The notes under the pieces were generated by a model. The model worked only from the letters and a program-made list of their open reading frames with translations. It did not search any database and had not been told where the DNA came from. This document shows, piece after piece, positions 16,945 to 26,108 of a DNA stretch of 42,547 nt. Positions within the stretch are counted from its first letter, which is position 1; each line of letters starts with the position of its first letter. A program made the translations under genes and the position numbers. The DNA is from Pseudomonadota bacterium (GTDB lineage Bacteria; Pseudomonadota; Alphaproteobacteria; Puniceispirillales; Marisalimonadaceae). Where the stretch lies: assembly GCA_027625145.1 (NCBI GenBank), contig JAQBXK010000015.1, forward strand, positions 1-42,547, in the 5' to 3' direction.

Positions 16945-17697
16945 TTACTGAGGCATTCTCATTAACGAAGCTGTAGCTTCATCTATTTCTTTTGCAGTAG
17001 TGACAAACTTCACATTAATTTCATAAGCCCTTGATTGGTCTATACCTGAAACTAATTCATCTACTGACTTAACATTAGATCCTTCTATAAACCCACTTAA
17101 TAAAACAGTTGTATTATCAGGTGCTGGAACAGTTCCATCTATCGGCCTAACAAAACCATCTATTGTTTTAGCTAAAGGAACTTCTGAACCAAAGGTTGTA
17201 GCTAATTGGCCAACTACTACTTTCTGGCCTAAAGGAGCATTAAGTGGCTCTATTTTAATAATACCATCTCCAGAAACGGTAATTGTTCGATGAGCAGGGA
17301 CATTTATAACTTCAAGATTTACATTTAAAGCTTGTGTTCCTGTTCCATCCTTTAATGTACCATCAGCCGATACCGTAAAATCTCCTCGCCTGGACATTGC
17401 TAGAACTCCACCTGCTGGTTTGACGATAAAATAACCTCCTCCATCAATAGCTAAATCAAGAGGAGCTCCTGTTTGTTGCATTGGGCCAGGAGTGCTATCA
17501 TACCCCCCCGCCTGTTGAAGAGCCATAACTCTTGGATCTATACCCTTATCTCTATCTAGGTAAACTGAAGAGAAATTAATTGAAACATCTTTTTGATAAC
17601 CAACAACACTTATGTTTGCTAAATTCTGAGCTGTAACAGATTGATTGTCTCTTAATATATTCATGCTATTAAGAGCTGTGTAAATACTACGATCCAT
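16945..17697 (-). CDS. flgF: Proximal rod protein FlgF
   Basis: A rod subunit of 250 residues. The N-terminus is MDRSIYTALNSMNILRDNQS, followed by VTAQNLANISVVGYQKD. The centre has LDLAIDGGGYFIVKP and the C-terminus has GSNVKSVDELVSGIDQSRAY. It is adjacent to flgE and flgG in the canonical order, and AAGGA precedes the ATG. Confidence 0.94.
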   Translation of the reverse strand: MDRSIYTALNSMNILRDNQSVTAQNLANISVVGYQKDVSINFSSVYLDRDKGIDPRVMALQQAGGYDSTPGPMQQTGAPLDLAIDGGGYFIVKPAGGVLAMSRRGDFTVSADGTLKDGTGTQALNVNLEVINVPAHRTITVSGDGIIKIEPLNAPLGQKVVVGQLATTFGSEVPLAKTIDGFVRPIDGTVPAPDNTTVLLSGFIEGSNVKSVDELVSGIDQSRAYEINVKFVTTAKEIDEATASLMRMPQ

Positions 17698-17722
17698 TTT
17701 TTTTCCTTTAGCTAAATAAGTA

Positions 17723-20700
17723 TTATGTTCTTATTTGAATAATTGCTTGCGTAAGGGTTGTATTAGTTTCAATAGTTTTTGCATTTGCCTGGAAGTTTCT
17801 TTGTGCGGTAATCAAATTAACCAGCTCTTCAGTAATATCAACATTTGATCGCTCTAATGAACCTGATAAAATGGTTCCATAACCATCAGCTCCAGCCTCT
17901 CCAACATCAGCAACACCTGAAACCGAAGTTTCAACATAAGTTGCGTTACCAATTTGTTTTAATCCATTTTGGTTGTTAAAGTTAACCATAACTAAACGAC
18001 CAAGCGCTAAGTTTAATCCATTGGTATAGTTAGCGCTAACTAAGCCGTTTGCGGCAACATTTAGTCCATCTAACTTTCCTACAGTTTGACCGTCTTGTGT
18101 CACTGATTTCACATTAAAATCAGATGCAAATTGGGTCGATCCAGCAAAATTTAAATCAAGATCAATAGACAATGCTGCTGCACCTGTGGCATCATCCGCA
18201 GCAAAATCACCTTTGTAACCAACTTTCTGAATTGGACTTACAATGTTACCTTGGGTATCAAAAGTTAACTCCCCAGGCCTTAAAAAAACTTTAGCAAATG
18301 TTCCGTCAGTAGTTGGCGTCCAAGAACTCTCTGGAGCTAAGGTTGTTGTTGTTCCATCATCGTTAACATACAATGATTGTCCAGTTGATGATGAAGCCGT
18401 GGCGTTTGCCATATCCACAAAAGATGGTGTAGTGCCTGTAACTAATTCTAAATTATTAAGTCCCATTCTTGAACTTCCTGACACAAATATTTTACTTTTT
18501 AAACCAGTCGTACCAGTAGTAAACGTAAAAGAATTTGAGGTTGTATTATATGATACGGTAACACCATTAACAGTATTTCCTTTATTATCTTCCATTTGAT
18601 TAATTCTTGACTGTAAAGCCGTGGCTAAAGATGTACCATTATATACCCCTTCAGGCACTGTAATAGCTGCTGTAATATCATTTACATTGACAACAAAAAT
18701 TGTTTCTTCTGCAGAAGTAGATAAGAAGAAATCTTCAGATAAATCTTCATTAGAGGTTTTTCCTGTTAAAGTAGCGGCTGTTGATTGCAAGCCCTTTCCA
18801 GCTGTGTCCGCCGTAACGGTAGATATCGCTGCAGTAGCATTTATACCCAATAAAGCACTTGTTCCACCGATGCCTGCTGCAGATGCCGTTGCAACTCCGT
18901 CTACAATCGCTAAACGACCAATTTCAATGTTCGATGAAGCTTGTCCTCCATCTCCTACGCCTACCGCAGAGTTAGCAGGTATGCTTTCACCTGTAGATCC
19001 ACTAGCAATGCTAAACTTTCGAGTCAGGTTATTATAAGAGACCTCAACTCCGTATGCCCTTTGCGTATCTGCAGCGATTTGATCTCCACTAAATAAAATA
19101 GGTTCAGCTTTTAAAACTGCTCCGCCACCAATGTTTGATGAGGTTTTATTACTTAAAGTATTTAATCCAATTGCATTTGCTTTTGTACCTTCACCTGGTC
19201 CAAAAGCTGAAAAAGAAAACATTTTACTTTGAGTAGAAGTACCAATAATTGATGGCACACCCTCTAAAGTAAAATTTTGACTTGAAATATCATAAGCAAT
19301 TTTTAATGCTGGATCTTTTTCATCAACCCAATCATCAGTAGACGTAAGTTCTTGTATAACAATAGCATCAGCAGCATGAGCAGCTGCTGTTGTCCCTCCT
19401 GCAGCTCTAGTAAGGCCTGTAAAACTAGTTGCTGTTATACCTGTATATGACATCACTTCATTATTTAGTCTTATATAACCAGAACTTTCAAAACCATCAG
19501 TATTGTCTACTATCAATGTTGTTGCAGTAGCTGTTAAAGCAGTAGCAACATCTGTATTTTTAGTTGATAAACCTAAATTATTGATAGTATCTTGCAAAGA
19601 TATAACTGATGTGGCAATTATAGAGTTGCTTTCACTATTATCAGCCGCTCTTGTAATCCCAGTTAATGTAGTAGCCGTCATACCTGTATAAGTGATTATT
19701 TCACTACCAATCTTAACTTTTCCAGGAGCAGTCGCAGTTGCAGCAGTAAAACCAGACGTTGAGCCAACTGTTAATGTATAAGAATCTGCTGGAAGAAAAG
19801 AAATCGAAGTATTATCAGCAATAGCTGCCGTAGTTGCAGCACTAATGGTAATTGTAGTTCCAGCGATAGCTGTAACTGTTGTGCCAGCAGGAACACCTGC
19901 TACTTCAACTATATCACCAACTGAAATACCTGTATTTGCATCAACTATAATTTGTGTTTGTCCAATTGCTTCTGCACCATTTAATAAAACTTGCGCTCCC
20001 AATCCATCACCATCTACAAAGTTAATTTCCCCTCCAACTACAGTAGCAGTCGCATTAGCACTTAATGTTACAGATGTCCCAGTGATCGCTGCAACTGTAG
20101 TATTTGCAGCAATTCCTGTTCCATAAACTAGGTCTCCAACGGCAATATTTGTTGCATCAGCTACTACTAGACCAGTTGTTCCAGTTGTTACTGAACCAGT
20201 TGTATGACTACTTGATAAGAAAGAAACTTTAGTTCCTTCAACAGCTGCGGAAGCTGCTGTTAAATTTTCTGTAGTAGCCGCGCTTAATGTAACAGTAGAA
20301 GTGGCGTTATTTATAGCTGTAACGCTAGTACCTGCAGGAATTCCTGCACCCACCACAACATCACCAACTCTAATTCCGTTAGTTCCTCCATCTACAACTA
20401 GAGCTGTTGTTCCAGCTGTAGAGGCTCCTGTTTTTTCATAAATTACATTTGTTCCTTCTATTGGAGCATTCGTTGCTCTTGTAGAAGGTACTGTGGTAAG
20501 AGTAGTATTTCTTAAAATATCAGTAAAACCAGATATAATCCCATCAGTAAAATCTAATAATTGTAAACTTGTATCATCCGAGTGTATTGCTGCAGTTGTT
20601 GTGTTAGCTCCTCGAGTTATACCAGTAAAAGTCGTAGCCGATCCAATGCCAGTATAAGTAATTTGCTCAGTACCCAACATTAATGTGCCAGAAGAAGGAA

Positions 20701-22852
20701 ATCCAGCCGTAGTATCAACAGTTAAACTTGCACCTGTTGCAGGATTAGTAGCTGAAATAGCTCCATTTATTAGAGTATCTGGCTGTTGCATATTTTTATT
20801 TAAATATGAATGTTTATTTAATTCTTTTATGACTATTTTTTTGCTTCCCAAATAATTATTTTGTCCTGAAAAAATATCTGTTCCACCTTCAAAGTAGGCT
20901 TCAATATCTTTTGAAGCTGTATGAAGAACTTTAACTTTAGTATCAGTGATATTTATCGCTGTGGTAGAATCTGATTTAAGGTTCAAATATTCATTTCCAT
21001 TAGCATCAGTTCCTGCACTGGAAACTGAAAAGTTAGCACCATTATATTTCAAATCGTTAACAGTTGATGTTGATGTATCAAATTCACCAGCTAAATACAC
21101 TTCAGTAGGAAATGATGTTGCACTTATAGTATTGCTAGCATCGTTAATATAGACTTTCAAAGTTCCTGCGGCATCCTGTACCATTGTACTTCCAGAAACA
21201 GCTGTAACATCTAATGCCTTATCAAATACTTTTAATAATGGTGAAGAATTAGCATAACTATGAAGAAGAAATTTTTCTTCTATTGTAGCATTGTTTTCAT
21301 CAGTGAGAGTAGTCGTAGGTTTTTTATAATTAAAACTTAATACTTCTGTTTCTTTAATTGCTCCAGTTAAAGCTTTTCCAGTAACTCTATTAAACAATGA
21401 TGAACTGACACCATAGGTTGCAGAATTATTTGTTGCACCATCTGCAGATACAGCAGCTCTATTTAAAGCATCATTAATTCTTAATTGTGAATGAGCAAGA
21501 AACTCTTCTCTTGAAAAATTAGGTGAAGCTACATTTTCGATTCCGCTTGTAGCTGAAAATAAATCCTCTGTTACAAAACTATCCTTCATTAAATTAACTT
21601 TAATAGCAGTCAAAGTTTGTATTTCATCATTATTATCTAATTGATTAAACTGAATAGAAAAACTTCCATCAGTTACTGGGTCAATAGACAACTTAGCATC
21701 ATCACTAAGTCCCGCATTGATTGCCCTTTGAACTTCTGCAGCTAGTGATGTTGCCGTATAACTTCCTGGCCTTATATCAATACTTTTAAAACCTGCACTT
21801 CCAGTTGTATCGTCGACTCTAACTGTTAAAAAATCTTTTCCCCAATAGGTGGATTTATTTAAAGTTGGGTTTGCTTCATAAGTTGTATTATACTGAAGTG
21901 GATCAGTTACTACAGTTATTGATGGTGCAGTATCAGTAAATGCAGCGTCTTCTAAAACTGTAGAAGTAACTGTTGCAGACTGTGATACCGTTTTGTTAGA
22001 TAAATCATCTAAATAAAATAAGGGTTGAGTCTGTGCAACTGAAATAATTTGTGGCTTTTGATCCATAGGTATCATTTGACCAAACCTATCAACAACCAAA
22101 GTTTGACCAGTTGGAGAAATAGCTTCTGTTAAAGATGGTGTAACTTCCCTTCCATCTACAATAAATTTCGTTTGATAATTATGAGTTGTGGCATCACCAC
22201 CGGCAGCTTGTGTTTTAATAAAATAAGCCGTTGCAATAACAGGATTTCCAAGGCTATCAAAAATTGTTACAGATGTTGAAGAATTAAATGTCGCAGGGTT
22301 TGATGCGTCAAAATCATCTGCTGATTCAAAAACAGTTGATGATGAGGGTATATTTACTGCAAGTGCTAGATTATCTGTAGCCTTTGCTTCACCAGCTTCT
22401 AGTTCTAATTTTAAAGGAGAAGCGTCTGTAATTTCTCCTCCTTGAACAGATCCATCATCAGACACAGGCAAAGCCAAAACGTACTGACCAGCTGAATCTA
22501 CAACATATCTATCGTTATCGACTGAAAAAGAACCGTTTCTGGTATAAACAGTTTGGTTTGTTGTCAATGATGGTTTTAGCGCAAAAAATCCCTGTCCAGA
22601 TATAGCCATATCTAGAGCGTTAAGAGATGAGGTAACGTTACCTTGAGTGAACTGCTGCTTTATACCTTTTAAAATTGTTCCAGAACCAATTGAAGATGAA
22701 CTATTTTGTAATGGAGAGGTTGCAAAAATATCTCCAAATTCAGCTTTACTCCTTTTATAACCAGTTGTTGCTACGTTAGCGATATTATTTGATGTGGCAG
22801 AAATATCAGCCTGAGATCCGTTAAGTCCTGTAAGTGCGGTATAAAATGACAT
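17723..22852 (-). CDS. flgE: Giant flagellar hook protein FlgE, 1709 residues
   Basis: Subunit of the universal-joint hook. The N-terminus is canonical (MSFYTALTGLNGSQADISAT; NNIANVATTGYKRSKAEFGD about 23-42; LDMAISGQGFFAL), as is the C-terminus (ERSNVDITEELVNLITAQRN; NTTLTQAIIQIRT). Enteric FlgE has about 402 residues. The excess is beta-rich. Two domains with RPGSYTATSLAAEVQRAIN (about 365-383) and VPEGVYNGTSLATALQSRIN (about 1400-1420) resemble each other. Between them lies an array of two other repeat types at about 708-1170. The sequence is rich in Ala, Thr and Gly, looks visibly less AT-rich than its neighbours, and is open throughout. AGGAG precedes the ATG; flgD ends 33 bases upstream. 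Confidence 0.95.
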   Translation of the reverse strand: MSFYTALTGLNGSQADISATSNNIANVATTGYKRSKAEFGDIFATSPLQNSSSSIGSGTILKGIKQQFTQGNVTSSLNALDMAISGQGFFALKPSLTTNQTVYTRNGSFSVDNDRYVVDSAGQYVLALPVSDDGSVQGGEITDASPLKLELEAGEAKATDNLALAVNIPSSSTVFESADDFDASNPATFNSSTSVTIFDSLGNPVIATAYFIKTQAAGGDATTHNYQTKFIVDGREVTPSLTEAISPTGQTLVVDRFGQMIPMDQKPQIISVAQTQPLFYLDDLSNKTVSQSATVTSTVLEDAAFTDTAPSITVVTDPLQYNTTYEANPTLNKSTYWGKDFLTVRVDDTTGSAGFKSIDIRPGSYTATSLAAEVQRAINAGLSDDAKLSIDPVTDGSFSIQFNQLDNNDEIQTLTAIKVNLMKDSFVTEDLFSATSGIENVASPNFSREEFLAHSQLRINDALNRAAVSADGATNNSATYGVSSSLFNRVTGKALTGAIKETEVLSFNYKKPTTTLTDENNATIEEKFLLHSYANSSPLLKVFDKALDVTAVSGSTMVQDAAGTLKVYINDASNTISATSFPTEVYLAGEFDTSTSTVNDLKYNGANFSVSSAGTDANGNEYLNLKSDSTTAINITDTKVKVLHTASKDIEAYFEGGTDIFSGQNNYLGSKKIVIKELNKHSYLNKNMQQPDTLINGAISATNPATGASLTVDTTAGFPSSGTLMLGTEQITYTGIGSATTFTGITRGANTTTAAIHSDDTSLQLLDFTDGIISGFTDILRNTTLTTVPSTRATNAPIEGTNVIYEKTGASTAGTTALVVDGGTNGIRVGDVVVGAGIPAGTSVTAINNATSTVTLSAATTENLTAASAAVEGTKVSFLSSSHTTGSVTTGTTGLVVADATNIAVGDLVYGTGIAANTTVAAITGTSVTLSANATATVVGGEINFVDGDGLGAQVLLNGAEAIGQTQIIVDANTGISVGDIVEVAGVPAGTTVTAIAGTTITISAATTAAIADNTSISFLPADSYTLTVGSTSGFTAATATAPGKVKIGSEIITYTGMTATTLTGITRAADNSESNSIIATSVISLQDTINNLGLSTKNTDVATALTATATTLIVDNTDGFESSGYIRLNNEVMSYTGITATSFTGLTRAAGGTTAAAHAADAIVIQELTSTDDWVDEKDPALKIAYDISSQNFTLEGVPSIIGTSTQSKMFSFSAFGPGEGTKANAIGLNTLSNKTSSNIGGGAVLKAEPILFSGDQIAADTQRAYGVEVSYNNLTRKFSIASGSTGESIPANSAVGVGDGGQASSNIEIGRLAIVDGVATASAAGIGGTSALLGINATAAISTVTADTAGKGLQSTAATLTGKTSNEDLSEDFFLSTSAEETIFVVNVNDITAAITVPEGVYNGTSLATALQSRINQMEDNKGNTVNGVTVSYNTTSNSFTFTTGTTGLKSKIFVSGSSRMGLNNLELVTGTTPSFVDMANATASSSTGQSLYVNDDGTTTTLAPESSWTPTTDGTFAKVFLRPGELTFDTQGNIVSPIQKVGYKGDFAADDATGAAALSIDLDLNFAGSTQFASDFNVKSVTQDGQTVGKLDGLNVAANGLVSANYTNGLNLALGRLVMVNFNNQNGLKQIGNATYVETSVSGVADVGEAGADGYGTILSGSLERSNVDITEELVNLITAQRNFQANAKTIETNTTLTQAIIQIRT
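19343..19785 (-). repeat. FlgE 'GF-YTG-TR' repeats, copies 2 and 3
   Basis: Residues about 1022-1085 (LTVGSTSGFTAATATAPGKV; EIITYTGMTATTLTGITRAA) and 1104-1170 (LIVDNTDGFESSGYIRLNNE; VMSYTGITATSFTGLTRAAG). These flank the VGD array on its C-terminal side, while copy 1 flanks it on the N-terminal side. Confidence 0.75.
19790..20415 (-). repeat. FlgE 'VGD-G-GIPAGT' repeats, three tandem copies
   Basis: Residues about 812-1020 hold three copies of roughly 60-65 residues. Their motifs are GIRVGDVVVGAGIPAGTSVT, IAVGDLVYGTGIAANTTVAA and GISVGDIVEVAGVPAGTTVT, each followed by VTLSA or ITISA and a final strand ending in F (VSFL, INFV, ISFL). Confidence 0.8.
20555..20730 (-). repeat. FlgE 'GF-YTG-TR' repeat, copy 1
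   Basis: Residues about 708-765: LTVDTTAGFPSSGTLMLGTE, QITYTGI and FTGITRGANTTTAAIHSDD. The pattern (L-VD-T-GF, E-ITYTG, TFTGITR) is common in phage tail and virion proteins. Two more copies follow the second array (see 19343-19785). Confidence 0.75.
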
Positions 22853-22885
22853 CTCTAATTTCTCCTAGTTTTAATATTTTTTTAT

Positions 22886-23578
22886 TTAATTTTTAAATCT
22901 AACTACTTGTGAAGGATCGATTGAACCATAATCGTCAACCTCATACATCACTCCATCATCAGTCTTCGAGGTTCCAGAAATATTTGCAAAGACTTGAGTT
23001 ACAAGCTCTCCGTTATCACCACTGTTTCCTGTAAAAGCTCTTATCGTTATTGGCTTATTAGAATTTTTAATATCTTCTGGTAATTCTTTCCATTCAAAGC
23101 CTACAAGACCAGCCTTTTGGAGGCCTAGAGTATTTTGATGAAGCACTTCACCTTCGCTACTTTCAAAAATTATATTCAAGTTTGTTGCCATTTCAGGAAG
23201 ATCAATTACTCCGCTAACTATTCCTTCTTTATTTGGTCTTGCGTATTTACCAGGAACTAAAACAGAATGACCCATCATCTGAGTAGCGGATGCTATTCTC
23301 ATATCTGATATTTGCTCACCAACTGATTTCATAGTTTCGTCCATTGATGTAATACCTGTAACTGTAGAAAATTGAGCCATTTGCGCAATAAAATCTGCAT
23401 TATCAACAGGAGCAAAAGGATCTTGATTTTGAAGCTGTGTTGTCATCAATTTTAAAAAATCAGATTGGCCTAATTGATCTTTAATTTCTTTAGGAGCGTT
23501 TTTCTCTTTTGCTGAGTTAATGCCCAACTTATCTAAAATATTTGTTAAAGATTGATTTGATGAATTTATTTCAGACAT
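22886..23578 (-). CDS. flgD: Hook cap / scaffolding protein FlgD
   Basis: Needed to polymerise FlgE and shed afterwards. The protein has 230 residues with the family motif QSDFLKLMTTQLQNQDPFAP (about 38-57), followed by NADFIAQMAQFSTVTGI. A FlgD FnIII/tudor-like region follows from about residue 105. It lies 9 bases after flgC and before flgE, and AGGA precedes the ATG. Confidence 0.96.
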   Translation of the reverse strand: MSEINSSNQSLTNILDKLGINSAKEKNAPKEIKDQLGQSDFLKLMTTQLQNQDPFAPVDNADFIAQMAQFSTVTGITSMDETMKSVGEQISDMRIASATQMMGHSVLVPGKYARPNKEGIVSGVIDLPEMATNLNIIFESSEGEVLHQNTLGLQKAGLVGFEWKELPEDIKNSNKPITIRAFTGNSGDNGELVTQVFANISGTSKTDDGVMYEVDDYGSIDPSQVVRFKN

Positions 23579-23587
23579 TTTATATTC

Positions 23588-24001
23588 CTACTTTCCTATT
23601 TGTAAAGTTCGCATTGTTAAAGCTCTTAAAGTAGTTACCACTTCAACATTATTTTGGTATTGACGAGAAGCTTCCATCATGTCGACCATTTCTTCATCTA
23701 CGTTTACGGCAGCTTTATAGATATAACCTGCTTTATCCGCGGCTGGATGAGCTGGCATATATGATTTAATTGGCTCTCGCCCAATTTCTTTAACTTCAAC
23801 AGCGTCAACTGTAGCTACTCCATTTTTATTAACTAAATCGCTATATTGCGTTTCAAAAATTGCTTTTAATGGCTTATAAGTAGTTTTGGGATCACCTGTA
23901 GTAGATCCAGCATTTGCAAGATTTGAGGCAACAGTATTCAATCTAACTAATTGAGCAGCCATTGCTCTTCCAGCAATATCATAAACAGATTTAATTTCCA
24001 T
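23588..24001 (-). CDS. flgC: Proximal rod protein FlgC
   Basis: A rod subunit of 137 residues, the standard size. The N-terminus has RLNTVASNLANAGSTTGDPK (about 21-40). The centre has PAHPAADKAGYIY and the C-terminus has VDEEMVDMMEASRQYQNNVE. The ATG overlaps the flgB stop by one base (TAATG), so the two are translationally coupled. Confidence 0.97.
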   Translation of the reverse strand: MEIKSVYDIAGRAMAAQLVRLNTVASNLANAGSTTGDPKTTYKPLKAIFETQYSDLVNKNGVATVDAVEVKEIGREPIKSYMPAHPAADKAGYIYKAAVNVDEEMVDMMEASRQYQNNVEVVTTLRALTMRTLQIGK

Positions 24002-24387
24002 TACTCACCTCTAATTGCAGACATGATTTTATTAATTTTTCCATTAAGAAAATTAACAGTCGTTGAGTACCTCATTGTATTTTCAGCAAATTGCATTTGC
24101 TCTACAGCTGACTCAACTGTATTTCCATCTAGTGATGCAACTAAAGGTTCTCTATAAGAAGGATCATTTATTGATTTGTTTGAATTGTTTACTATGTGAT
24201 TATTATGAGTAGTTCTTACTGGACCGTTTCTAGAAATTTTATTAATTTCATCTTCAAAACTAATATCTCTTGCCTTATAGTTGGGGGTTGCGGCGTTAGC
24301 AATATTTGAAGCTAAAATACTATTTCTCTTGCCTCTTAATTGTAAAGCCGATCCATAAAAAGATAATTGGTCTTTAATCGAATTCAT
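24001..24387 (-). CDS. flgB: Proximal rod protein FlgB
   Basis: A rod subunit of 128 residues and the first gene of the flgB-L block. Family motifs are LRGKRNSILASNIANAATPN (about 17-36) with YKARDISFEDE, then MQFAENTMRYSTTVNFLNGK near the C-terminus. A sigma-54-type promoter lies 40 bases upstream. Confidence 0.97.
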   Translation of the reverse strand: MNSIKDQLSFYGSALQLRGKRNSILASNIANAATPNYKARDISFEDEINKISRNGPVRTTHNNHIVNNSNKSINDPSYREPLVASLDGNTVESAVEQMQFAENTMRYSTTVNFLNGKINKIMSAIRGE

Positions 24388-24426
24388 ACTTAAAACTCAT
24401 TTAATTCATTTAATTTGAATAATAAG

Positions 24427-24441
24427 TGCAAATATAATGCC
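24427..24441 (-). promoter_or_regulatory. Sigma-54 type promoter for the flgB-L block
   Basis: The minus strand reads GGCATTATATTTGCA, a full match to GGCA-N6-TTGCA with GG and GC correctly spaced. It lies 40 bases before the flgB ATG. Confidence 0.8.
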
Positions 24442-24549
24442 AAATTATTTTTATATTTATAAGACAATAATCAATAAATAAATTTCATAATAAAATCTTA
24501 ATATTTTTTTTATATTGTCGTATTAGTTTAAAATATATAAAGTAAAAAA

Positions 24550-24990
24550 ATGGATATGCTTTCATCTAAAATAATTCAAAAGAGAGATCAATTATTAAAT
24601 AAATTTGATCATTTAGCTCTTGAAGAACTTTCAATAAAAATAAAAGAATTACTTATTTCTGAAACAGATGAATTAAGTAAAATTGCTTTTTTAGCTGCTA
24701 GAGTAACTATTGTTAATAAAAGATTACAATCAATTTTAAATAATCAAATAATTAATGATAATAAAGCTGATAATAATTTTACTAAGCCCGATAACATAAT
24801 AGAATCTATTATAGATAACACTAAAATTAAAAATCCTGATACCCCATTAGAATGGGTTAGAGTTCAAATAAAAGAAACTACTGAAGTAAATGGTGTAAGG
24901 TTTCCCTCAGGAATTCAGATTGATGTCACAGTTGAAGATTCGAAAAAAATTATTGAAAGTGGAAAAGCTATATTAATAGATGTTGATTAA
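24550..24990 (+). CDS. Unknown protein between flgB and the flgA/M/N cluster
   Basis: A 146-residue protein that I do not recognise. It has a helical N-terminal half (LEELSIKIKELLISETDELS about 23-42; FLAARVTIVNKRLQSIL), a Lys/Asn/Asp-rich linker, and a compact C-terminal beta segment (EWVRVQIKETTEVNGVRFPS; GIQIDVTVEDSKKIIESGKA). It has no signal peptide and is predicted cytoplasmic. It is divergent from flgB and convergent with the DUF2802-like gene. A possible sigma-28-like -10 (GTCGTATT at 24517) lies upstream with only a weak TTAA at -35. Confidence 0.75.
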   Translation: MDMLSSKIIQKRDQLLNKFDHLALEELSIKIKELLISETDELSKIAFLAARVTIVNKRLQSILNNQIINDNKADNNFTKPDNIIESIIDNTKIKNPDTPLEWVRVQIKETTEVNGVRFPSGIQIDVTVEDSKKIIESGKAILIDVD

Positions 24991-25002
24991 AATAATTCAC
25001 TA

Positions 25003-25419
25003 TTATTTCCTGTAGTAAGTATATATTGCTTCAATTTCATCATCTCTAAGCCCAGTTTTATTTTTTATACTGTCTCTATCTTCTCCTGATCTTGCCATTT
25101 CAATTGCTAGCCCTAGAGTATCTTCTGAACCTTTAATATTACTCATACGATTAATTTCTCTTTCTAGAGAAGAAATTCTTTCTATCTGAATTGAAATTTC
25201 ATTTTTTTGTTGATCTAATATATTGCCTATACCTATCAAATAGTCTTTAAATTCTTTATTCGAATTATTTAACGCATCGACATAATTTAAAATAATTTTT
25301 TTATTATTTGAAATTTCATTATTTTGTATAAAAAATAATGAAAAAATACCTATTAAAATAAAAATAATAGAAAAAAAAGTTATAATTTCAAAATAAGATA
25401 TAATTAATTCTATGAACAT
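25003..25419 (-). CDS. Membrane-anchored DUF2802-like protein
   Basis: A 138-residue protein with one N-terminal membrane helix (about 8-30), a charged coiled-coil region (about 40-95) and a C-terminal segment LGLAIEMARSGEDRDSIKNK followed by TGLRDDEIEAIYTYYRK. That C-terminus resembles DUF2802, found near flagellar and chemotaxis genes in gamma-proteobacteria. The function of the family is unclear to me. It follows flgN by 50 bases; no clear ribosome site. Confidence 0.65.
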   Translation of the reverse strand: MFIELIISYFEIITFFSIIFILIGIFSLFFIQNNEISNNKKIILNYVDALNNSNKEFKDYLIGIGNILDQQKNEISIQIERISSLEREINRMSNIKGSEDTLGLAIEMARSGEDRDSIKNKTGLRDDEIEAIYTYYRK

Positions 25420-25469
25420 AGTGATATATTGAACATTTTTTGTAAAATTACCATCAATTTTTGAAAAAA

Positions 25470-25745
25470 CTATTTAATGTTTTCTGAAAAAGAATTCACC
25501 AAATTAGCTTTTGGTAATATTTTAGATTCCAAAGTATCAATTTTAGAAATAATATTTAAAATCAAATCTTTATGTTCATTTGATAAATTAGACTTAATAG
25601 TTTCCTTATCAATATTAGCATATTGATTTAGATCAAGATCTAATAGCTCGTTAACATCTTTAATATTGTTAAAATTAAATTTTTTTGAATTCAATTCTAC
25701 AAAAGAATTTAAAATACCATAAGTTTTTTGCAATTTTTCAATCAT
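25470..25745 (-). CDS. flgN: Probable FlgN-type chaperone for FlgK/FlgL
   Basis: A 91-residue, all-helical cytoplasmic protein directly after flgM. FlgN binds FlgK and FlgL before export and usually follows flgM. Sequence support is limited to size, helical heptads (LILNIISKIDTLESKILPKA) and position. It is shorter than enteric FlgN (about 140), although its client FlgK is about four times normal size. The call is mainly contextual. Confidence 0.55.
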   Translation of the reverse strand: MIEKLQKTYGILNSFVELNSKKFNFNNIKDVNELLDLDLNQYANIDKETIKSNLSNEHKDLILNIISKIDTLESKILPKANLVNSFSENIK

Positions 25746-25763
25746 AATTTTAACTCAAATATC

Positions 25764-26060
25764 TTAAGACTTCATTTCTATATAGGCCTGCATAAGGGCA
25801 TCTGAAATTTTATCTAAATCAACTGGGTAATTCCCAGAAGATATAGCAGCTTTAATTTCATTTACCTTAGAGTTATCTATTGGAGCAGAAGAAGCTAATT
25901 CAGAAACTAAGTTTTTAGTCTCGTTTATTTTTATAACTTTTGAGCTTACTTCGCTTTTAATAACAATAGGTGTCGATGATGAGTGACTTGTATAACCTTT
26001 TGAACTCTGTAATCTATTTTTATTAAGATTATTTAGTATATTATTTGTTATATTATCCAT
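25764..26060 (-). CDS. flgM: Anti-sigma-28 factor FlgM
   Basis: FlgM holds FliA inactive until it is secreted through the finished hook. It has 98 residues with a disordered, Ser/Thr-rich N-terminal half and the FlgM C-terminal helices (VNEIKAAISSGNYPVDLDKI near 66-85, then SDALMQAYIEMKS). GGAG lies 8 bases before the ATG. It has its own sigma-28-type promoter (26082-26108) overlapping the flgA stop. Confidence 0.9.
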   Translation of the reverse strand: MDNITNNILNNLNKNRLQSSKGYTSHSSSTPIVIKSEVSSKVIKINETKNLVSELASSAPIDNSKVNEIKAAISSGNYPVDLDKISDALMQAYIEMKS

Positions 26061-26081
26061 ATCTTTTACTCCACGTTTATA

Positions 26082-26108
26082 TTAACGACGCTAATCATTA
26101 TTATTTTA
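26082..26108 (-). promoter_or_regulatory. Sigma-28 promoter for flgM-flgN
   Basis: The minus strand reads TAAA, 15 bases, GTCGTTAA, with classical spacing. It overlaps the flgA stop codon. FliA-driven flgM expression is the known feedback arrangement in enterics. Confidence 0.75.

Noticed and set aside
24491-24524. TAAA...GTCGTATT before the unknown gene at 24550 as a firm sigma-28 promoter
   Set aside because: The only TAAA is 22 bases away; at the right spacing there is just TTAA, so I kept it only as a possibility.
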